64,000 nucleotides of DNA from Chelonoidis abingdonii (Eukaryota; Chordata; Testudines; Testudinidae): assembly GCF_003597395.2 (NCBI RefSeq), contig NC_133782.1:5869697-5933696 (forward strand). The letters run 5' to 3'. The notes beneath the pieces are model-generated. The model saw only the letters and a list, made by a program, of their open reading frames with translations, did not search any database and was not told the origin of the DNA. Below, piece after piece: positions 58,401 through 64,000 of the stretch. The translations under genes and the position numbers were made by a program. Numbering within the stretch: position 1 is the stretch's first letter; each line of letters starts with the position of its first letter.

Positions 58401-61400
58401 CCTGTAGAGAAGTCAGTCAAGCCACCAGCTTTTGCTTCATGGATATTCATGTTAGAAACCTGAGGTTTGGCAACAAAAAATCATAGATGTCACTCTAGGG
58501 GAAAAATAATTTCCAGTTGTGACTATTTCACCCAAGCTGCAGTTAGAAACTTGGCCTGGGGTGCAGCTTTGGTCTCTAGATAGTGAAGTCTCATTTGTTT
58601 TTGATAGAAAAAACACTTTTCCTTGGTGAAGTGGCATGGGGTTTATGCTTGTGGATGCTGCCTTTCATGTTGCAAAAGAGAAACTAAAGAAAGAAAAGGT
58701 GGCATTTTTGCAAGTGGAAAAACACGTGTTGCCCTGCCCCAAATGGTTTAATTATCTAGTTGCTTACGTGATTCCCCTCAATGTGGTCTGCAAACATCTC
58801 CATGGTATCTGAGTACTTCCATGGCAATGACACATTGGAGGAGCACATATCCTGGAACATCTTGTTGTCACCAACTCGTGTAGAGCGAATATAACACCTT
58901 TTCTCTGGATGTATAATCACATCAATCACCCTGCTTGATTGGTCCATCAGCCCTCGTAGAGAGCACTGATCATAACACATCATTCATGTTGTTCTAGCCA
59001 GTCCTTCAGGCATCTCCGTTATTTCCCCTGATGGACTTTCTCAGGCTGAAACATTATAAAGTTGTTTTGTTGTTGTTTAATCTAGCAAGAACAAGAGCCT
59101 CTGCCTCACTGGGATGACTGGGAAAGACCCAGAGAAGAATTCAGTTTCATCAAGAAGCTGGGAGCTGGATACTTTGGAGAAGTTTATGAAGGATACTGGA
59201 AAAAGAAGGTCAAAGTTGCAATTAAAACAATCCCCAAAGGTGAGAGCTTTTATTCTGGGAGGATGTTTGTGCTCTTTATCTAGAGAGTGTAGTGGTGGCT
59301 TGTCTTCTCTTTGCAGCTTCAGCTTCCCCCACTGTCTGGCTGCTCTCAAGTACTGGCCAAACCAAAACTCTACCCTTTTCAGGATAACAAGAGTCCATTG
59401 ACAACAAACAGCTCTTCCGACCCAAGTCTAAGCCTTCACCCCTGAGTCCAGTGCTTCTCACACAGCCCGCTCCCAAATAAAGAACATACCCCACCGTTCC
59501 GGAGTCCTGCCTGCTTCTTGGATCTTTCTTGGATCTTCCCTGGATCTTTCTCAGAGTGCTTCCCACAGCCCCTTCTAGCCTCCTTCCCTGATTTCCTCTC
59601 AGCAAAGACCCCAGTCACTGCGGCAGCAGGCCTCTCCTACCTGTCAACAGAAGATTATTATAGGCAGGAGATGGAAATGGAGAGCATTTATATTCCTGCT
59701 CCATTTCCCAGCATTCTTTTCTCTGGCTTATGATTGCAAGAGTGCCACTGGGAACTACAACTCCCAGGATGCCTTGCTGCATGGGTAGGGTAGTGTCACT
59801 GTACAGCTGCCTTCAACTCTGTGGCAGAGGGTCGTCAGTCATTATTGTGAGTTTTTTGTTTAAAGGGTCATGAAGAAATGCAAAGTATTTGTAACCACAG
59901 TGGTTATGGTGCAAACTCACCCCCTACCCCTGAGTTTTGCCTTATATAATAACAAAGCCCTGAGGCAGGCCTGTATCTACAACATGAAGTGTAGCCCCAG
60001 CTCCGAGCAGGCTGTTCCTAGTCGAATTTTGGCTAGTAAAAGGTGAAACTGCAAATGTTGGAACTGTTCAGTTTCATTATCTGCGCGGTTTGCAGCATGC
60101 CATGGGCATGGCCCAACTCCCCTGCATCCTGTTCGTGACGCCATGTAGATTGCCACGTATTCGCAGGGGCGAAAGGAAGTGCAGGCCTGTTATTTACCAG
60201 GCTGCACGTGGCAACAGACTATATAGGTAAGGGATGCAAGGAGAGTATGGGTCACGATGCGAACTGCAGACACACATCAACTAAAATTAATCAATTTAAA
60301 GTTTTATTGGTGATAGTTACAAGGGGTAAGGAGCAGCGTATGTTAGCTAATAGAATTAATAAACTAAAACACACAATGACTAAAAATCTACTAACAATAT
60401 TTATAAACAAAGATGCAGCATTTAGTAATAACCGATACTTACAAATACAAACCAACGCATAACGACCGGCAAACGTAGAAACTCTGTTTGAAACACGTGA
60501 GCTGAGAGAGAGGCTTCGAGGTGATCAGGCTCGGTTACGGGTGTACACAGGATACACAGGATTCATTTTTCTTTCTCCTCTGCCTGCCTGCACATGGCAG
60601 GGCGGCCTAAAGTACTTACTATGACATTACAGAAGTGTCATAGGGGACGGAGCCCAAAACCTGTGTGTGTTCGTTTCTGATTGGCACAAGCAAAGTTTAC
60701 ACCAAGTAGGGGAGCAGGTGCCTAAAAATCTGGCTTCGCCCCCAAAGGGTGAGGAGATGCATATTGTTTTAGAGTGTGTTCAACACTGAATGACAAAAGA
60801 AGAGGTCAGTGCAATACCGGTATGGGCAAGTTCTACAGGATGCAGACAGGAACTCATCTTAACACCCCTGAGTTTTGCCTTATATAATAACAAAGCCCTG
60901 AGGCAGGCCTGTATCTACAACATGAAGTGTAGCCCCAGCTCCGAGCAGGCTGTTCCTAGGGTTTCTCTCTGAAAGGCTTTCCTCCTGCTTTCTCTGACTC
61001 CAGAAAGGCTACCCTAGGTTAAAAGCCAGCCAGTTCTATGGATTTAAGTGTGTTAGCCTACATCTTCTTCATGAGTATTGAGAGAGCTTTTTGCTTGTGT
61101 GAAGCTAATTGAGCCAACATGGTTGAAAAACACTTCCTTTGTGACCATCAGGGCATGGCTTTGTAGTCCTGAGGTGGAGATAATAAGTCCCACTTGGTCC
61201 AGCTGCCAAAATGAGTCACTAAAGTCCCGTGACTCCATGCAAGGTCCTAAAGCTGATACCCAGTGTGGCAAAATGGCCAGTGCTGGTATGGTGGGTCCCA
61301 CACTTTTCTTGGCGGGGGGTGCTAGGACACCATCCCTCTACCCCTGCTCTTGGGGTGCTGAGGGCCGCGCTAATGGCCCGAGAAGGTGGTAGAGGACAGA

Positions 61401-63640
61401 AGCAGGAAAGGGGTCTGGGTTTGCTCCTCACTCTGAGCCCCAGCTCCTGTCAACCCCTGTGGGCTTCTTACCTCCTTCCCCCTTGGGTAGGGTTACCCTC
61501 GGTCCTTGACACTGAGGGAGGGAGTCTCCCTGCCCTACTGGGGCAGGGTATCCCTTCCTCCCATTCTCTGGTCTTTTAATTCTCAGCAACACACCTCCAA
61601 ACTCAAGTCCTCTCTCTTTCCTCACACCAACCACCCTGTCTGCCTGAAGCAGGGTTTTTTATTAGGTTCCTGATAGGGCCTAACTGAATACAGGTGCTCT
61701 AACTAACCTGTAGTAACCTTCCCTACTATACAAGGAGCCATGTCTTAATTAGCCTAGGGCTTATGCCCATCCACTTCCCAGCACCCAATAAGATCACTCT
61801 CCCACTTCTCCCTGGCCCTGCTGCATCTCACCAGTCACAATATTGGTATGCTGAGAAGTAGGGGTGACTGAATGGGTCACAAACTCTTTGAGATGGGGTG
61901 TGAATGCACCCTTCAATTAACACAACTCTCAGGATAAGTTAAGCACAAGAGCCTCCCCTAAGACAACAGGGGTTGTGAACCTCCCCCCCCCCCCAGGAGT
62001 TTTAAGCTGGGTGGGCAAAGCAGAGGGGCTTTTCACTGAGGTGAGCCCAAGGTGACCCTGGAAAAGCTAGAGAGAGCAGTTTTGAGCCTGGTGTTGGCTA
62101 AAAAGGTTTAGGGCTATAAGCTAAGACACTGCTCCTTTGGTTCTTGACTCCTCCTGCATTCGGAGATGCAGGACTTTGGACTATTTCCTTGTAAATAAAC
62201 AAGATTGCATCAAAGAAAATGCCAGACTCCATCTGTCATAAACAGATAGCTAAGGGTTAATGTCTATTTCACCTGCAAAGGGGTAACCAAACACCTGACC
62301 AGAGGACCAATCAGGAAACAAGATTTTTCAAATCTCAAGGGAGGGAACTTCTGGGTGTGTGTTTTCTTTCTCTCTTGCCTGTTGCTTCTCGGCTCTGAGA
62401 GTGAACTGTCTCTCTCCAAGCTTTCTAATCTTCTGTTTCCAAGTGTAAGTATAAAGGTAGAAAGACAATAGTTTTATATTGTTTTGTAATTTACATGTGT
62501 GTAGTTTGCTGGAATGTTTTAAATTGTATATCTTTTGGATAAGGCTGTTTATTCATTTTCTTTTAAAGCAATTGACCCGTGTTAATGTCAACCTTGATAC
62601 AGAGACCAGTTTTATGCCTTTTTCTTTCCTTTTTATATAAAGCTTCTTTTTAAAACTTGTGGATTTTCTTTTCTAGCTGAGGCTCAAGGGGATAGAATCT
62701 CTGTGCCAGGGTTACGGTCTCTCTCAGGGAAAGACTGGGAGGGGGAAATCTCTGTGTCAGAGTGCAAGCTTACCTTTGCAGGGACTCTGACTGAGGGTGA
62801 AAGAAACTGGATCTCTCTGTTTTGCATTTCAAGGAATTGAAATAGTGGGCTCGTCCAGGGCTATCCAGGGAGGGGAAGCCTGGGAGGAAATAAAGAGGAG
62901 ACAAGGGGAGGGGGTTATTTCCCTTTGTTGTAGACTCAGGGCATCTGAGTCTTGGGGTCCCCCAGGGAAGGTTTTGGGGAGATCAGAGTGCGCCAGACAC
63001 TGGAATCTGGCTGGTGGCAGTGATATCAAATCTAAGCTGGTAATTAAGCTTGGAGGTTTCATGCTAGCATCTTATGTTCTGAACTCTAAGGTTCAGATCT
63101 GAGTAGGAAAGCTATGATACCATCAATTTCTGCTTCCAACTGGAACATCTTCACGGCCCTGAAATTTGACTAGCCGCCTAGGTCGAAAAGGGGCAACAGT
63201 ATTAATATTGTCACCTCAAGAGTAACACCAGAGACTAGCTCTGTGAAATGCCCTACTTTAGGATTCCACATCTCTTATCTACGAAGGGGTGTTAGTGGGA
63301 CAATTTCTTCGTCCAAGTATTCTTATTGCTTTAGGATGGACATGAATGCCCGTGTCTCCATTTCTCTTATGTTTCTGCCGGTAGCCTTTTGGACTTGGAA
63401 GAGGTAATTCAATGTAAAGATCTCTATTAAAGTATCTCATTCCTTCCCATTCTCTTTTCTTGCACGGGTCCTTTGCAGCTGACCTGACATACCAGGCCAC
63501 TTTCAAGAACGAAATCGAGGTAATGAAGAATCTGAGGCACAAGCACATCCTCTCCCTCTATGCCATCTCTTCTGTTGGAGATCCTCTCTACATCATCACA
63601 GAGCTCATGCTCAAGGGAAACCTGCTAGATTTTCTCCGAG
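49267..63640 (+). CDS. PTK6: PTK6 (BRK) tyrosine kinase, 3'-incomplete
   Basis: Cytoplasmic and nuclear epithelial kinase, SH3-SH2-kinase. Visible exons: 49267-49490, 50553-50674, 52128-52291, 59086-59239, 63479-63640, giving 275 codons plus one base; the rest is beyond the right edge. SH3 about residues 10-68 ([33 protein letters not shown]), SH2 76-170 ([20 protein letters not shown]), linker [16 protein letters not shown], glycine loop [11 protein letters not shown] lysine K217 (K219 in human), helix-C E233. The start Met at 49267 gives [11 protein letters not shown], similar in length to human PTK6; the open frame extends upstream without another convincing start. No Gly at position 2, so no myristoylation, as known for PTK6. 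Activation loop and C-tail are not visible. Confidence 0.96.
49491..50552. other. PTK6 intron 1
   Basis: About 1.1 kb. Open frames on both strands show no recognisable protein. No repeat identified. Confidence 0.5.
50553..50674 (+). CDS. PTK6: PTK6 exon 2: SH2, first half
   Basis: Encodes [20 protein letters not shown] and [10 protein letters not shown] with the phosphotyrosine-binding Arg. 122 nt, identical in length and phase to SRMS exon 2. Confidence 0.96.
50675..52127. other. PTK6 intron 2
   Basis: About 1.5 kb with an A-run near 51466-51477. No gene or repeat recognised. Confidence 0.5.
52128..52291 (+). CDS. PTK6: PTK6 exon 3: SH2, second half
   Basis: Encodes [40 protein letters not shown] and LRLTIPCWK. 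Phase 1 in, phase 0 out; three bases shorter than the SRMS counterpart. Confidence 0.96.
52565..52700 (+). repeat. MIR SINE fragment
   Basis: Ordered MIR core: 'ctgactctgtcactgactct', 'actttgggcatgtcctg', 'tgcctcagtttctcagtttg' and 'agaataatacccac'. Confidence 0.75.
52990..53215 (+). repeat. CR1 LINE 3' ends
   Basis: Two CR1-type 3' tails in succession: 'ggactgaactagatgacctc' ending 'atgattctatgac', then 'gtcagactagatgatcacaa' ending 'aaagtctatgagtctata'. Confidence 0.65.
53225..53890 (+). mobile_element. CR1 LINE 3' region, split by a MITE
   Basis: The 3' CR1 region from 'atggcttatagtgatagact' to 'gcaattttaaaatccagatt', then resuming after the MITE with 'catggcctgtgttatccagg' and ending 'ggccttataaatctgcaaat'. 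The MITE at 53582-53804 interrupts it. Confidence 0.65.
53582..53804. mobile_element. hAT MITE with perfect 8-bp target duplication
   Basis: Ends CAGGGCGGCAC (left) and GGCGCTGCTCCTG (right); direct repeats GGAAGACC at 53574-53581 and 53805-53812. Same family as 40594-40936. Confidence 0.9.
54310..54952 (+). mobile_element. Young CR1 LINE 3' fragment
   Basis: A 147-codon open frame (54411-54854) encodes the end of CR1 reverse transcriptase: [40 protein letters not shown] and [18 protein letters not shown]. Then comes the 3' tail 'ttggactagatgacctcctg' and the terminal repeat 'tattctattctatgattcta' (54922 onward). The intact frame suggests a recent insertion. 5'-truncated, nested in the hAT element. 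Confidence 0.93.
56140..57582 (+). pseudogene. Decayed hAT-type transposase
   Basis: Fragments in more than one frame. At 56310-56600 a piece includes [21 protein letters not shown] frameshifted piece near 56660 includes [14 protein letters not shown]-terminal piece at 57223-57582 includes [20 protein letters not shown] and [18 protein letters not shown], which resembles the hAT dimerisation region (hydrophobic block, RSFS, then an Arg-Lys helix). Stops and frameshifts separate the pieces. Confidence 0.7.
59086..59239 (+). CDS. PTK6: PTK6 exon 4: linker and kinase glycine loop
   Basis: Encodes [35 protein letters not shown] and KVAIKTIPK with the ATP lysine (residue 217). The linker carries the PHWDDW tryptophans that pack in the inactive PTK6 state. 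Acceptor 'aatctag', phase 0 in, phase 1 out. Confidence 0.96.
59926..60021. repeat. 96-bp direct duplication, copy 1
   Basis: Identical base for base to 60864-60959, from 'acccctgagttttgccttat' to 'ggctgttcctag'. The two copies flank an LTR-containing insert of 842 bases. Confidence 0.97.
60144..60837 (-). mobile_element. Endogenous-retrovirus-like LTR, antisense
   Basis: 694 bp bounded by TGTAGA on the + strand left and TCTACA right, so the ends are inverted repeats in either orientation. On the reverse strand an AATAAA lies inside (complement near 60304), and directly after the 3' end comes TGGCGTCACGAACAGGAT (complement of 60126-60143), which has the form of a tRNA primer-binding site. 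About 100 bases of leader follow. Only LTR plus leader is present and no viral coding sequence is visible. Confidence 0.6.
60864..60959. repeat. 96-bp direct duplication, copy 2
   Basis: Perfect copy of 59926-60021. Sequences on the outer sides of the two copies are unrelated ('caaactcaccccct' before copy 1, 'gtttctctctgaaagg' after copy 2). Confidence 0.97.
61260..61830 (-). repeat. LTR-like repeat, antisense, unresolved
   Basis: GC-rich then AT-rich composition with a + strand 'ttttttatt' at about 61656-61664, which is an antisense AATAAA. It resembles LTR sequence common in turtle introns. Borders and target duplication were not found. Confidence 0.3.
62234..63119 (+). mobile_element. Solo LTR with 5-bp target duplication
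   Basis: Starts TGTCATAAAC and ends GCTATGATA, which pair as decayed inverted ends. Direct repeats CCATC lie at 62229-62233 and 63120-63124. Interior signals include 'tttttatataaagcttcttt' (about 62630) and a purine-rich 3' half. 886 bp with no internal coding sequence, so a solo LTR of an LTR retroelement. Confidence 0.82.
63479..63640 (+). CDS. PTK6: PTK6 exon 5: helix C and hinge
   Basis: Encodes [20 protein letters not shown] with helix-C Glu (residue 233), then [20 protein letters not shown] and [14 protein letters not shown] through the hinge. Ends in phase 1 (G), donor 'gtaagg' at 63641. The frame running on to 63654 is intronic. Confidence 0.96.
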
Positions 63641-64000
63641 GTAAGGCAGAGTAGTGGTGCTTCCTGGTGACTTCAAGCCATGATGAGTGGAGAAAGATTT
63701 GATCTTCAAGCCACCCTCCTCCATTCTTCCCTAATTTACAGTGATGATAGAAGCTTATGTTAAAAAGAGGGCATAAAAACTAGAGGATGATCTCCAGGAA
63801 GGAGCTGTCTCTGGAACAAGTATGACTGATCTAGTAGTAGGTGAAGCAATGGCAACTGTGGTAGTTCAGGCAGTAGCTGTCTCATGCAGGGCATCCAACA
63901 GCTGAGGCCTCCAAAATAATTGGTGGACATTTTTTAAAATGGTGGTCTAGTCTCTTGGAACCACACGTACTTCAAGGTTCTGGGATTAAGCAGGTGGGAA
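63641..64000. other. PTK6 intron 5, truncated by the window
   Basis: Only the first 360 bases of the intron are visible. Nothing recognisable. The exon with the catalytic loop must lie beyond 64000. Confidence 0.7.

Larger units (their letters stand above)
52292..59085. other. PTK6 intron 3
   Basis: About 6.8 kb, mostly mobile elements listed separately: MIR at 52565-52700, CR1 pieces at 52990-53215 and 53225-53890, and the hAT element at 53970-57932. The stretch 57940-59085 shows nothing recognisable. Confidence 0.65.
59240..63478. other. PTK6 intron 4, LTR-rich
   Basis: About 4.2 kb. About 59350-59800 is probably LTR-derived ('gggaactacaactcccagga') but unresolved. Then come the 96-bp duplication and LTR (59926-60959), an antisense LTR-like stretch (about 61260-61830), sequence resembling an LTR end (about 61845-62230, with a C12 run at 61983-61994 and 'ccttgtaaataaacaagatt'), and the LTR at 62234-63119. 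No coding sequence. Confidence 0.55.

Noticed and set aside
1..64000. CRISPR arrays, operons, bacterial defence systems or phage genes
   Set aside because: The window is intron-rich vertebrate DNA; no regularly spaced repeats or compact gene clusters are present.

Overview
The window is vertebrate nuclear DNA, very probably from a turtle. All coding sequence lies in short exons with GT-AG splice sites and large introns. The introns and spacers carry chicken-repeat-1 (CR1) LINE fragments, hAT-type transposons and MITEs, MIR SINEs, LTR pieces and one tRNA-derived SINE (about 23290-23470) of the kind described from hidden-necked turtles. No bacterial features such as operons, CRISPR arrays or ribosome binding sites are present. 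Species and repeat-family names come from recognition, not from a search.

Three genes lie head to tail on the + strand. (1) 2013 to about 23042 (or to about 24745 with 3'UTR): the 3' two thirds of a peroxidasin-family gene. It encodes the second half of Ig domain 1, Ig2-Ig4, a complete animal haem-peroxidase domain and a furin-type processing site followed by a short coiled coil. The LRR part and the first half of Ig1 lie upstream of the window. No VWC domain was found. (2) 28847-44962: complete SRMS, an SH3-SH2-tyrosine kinase of 8 coding exons and 492 codons. (3) 49267 to beyond the right edge: PTK6 (BRK), of which five exons are visible (SH3, SH2, linker and kinase N-lobe); the catalytic loop and C-lobe lie downstream. 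SRMS followed by PTK6 is the order known from human chromosome 20q13. A peroxidasin gene directly upstream of SRMS is not part of the human arrangement as I know it and is the most interesting feature here.

Every exon junction of the three genes was checked for phase. All join in frame with no internal stop, so all three look functional. Only the last exon of the peroxidasin gene is uncertain. The gene products act in different places: secreted matrix peroxidase versus cytoplasmic non-receptor kinases. The cluster therefore looks like conserved neighbourhood, not one pathway.

The non-coding part records many insertions: hAT elements with exact target-site duplications, a hAT within a hAT, a CR1 with an inverted 5' part, a roughly 4 kb hAT element carrying broken transposase and a nested young CR1, and in PTK6 intron 4 a cluster of LTR pieces including a 96-bp perfect direct duplication.
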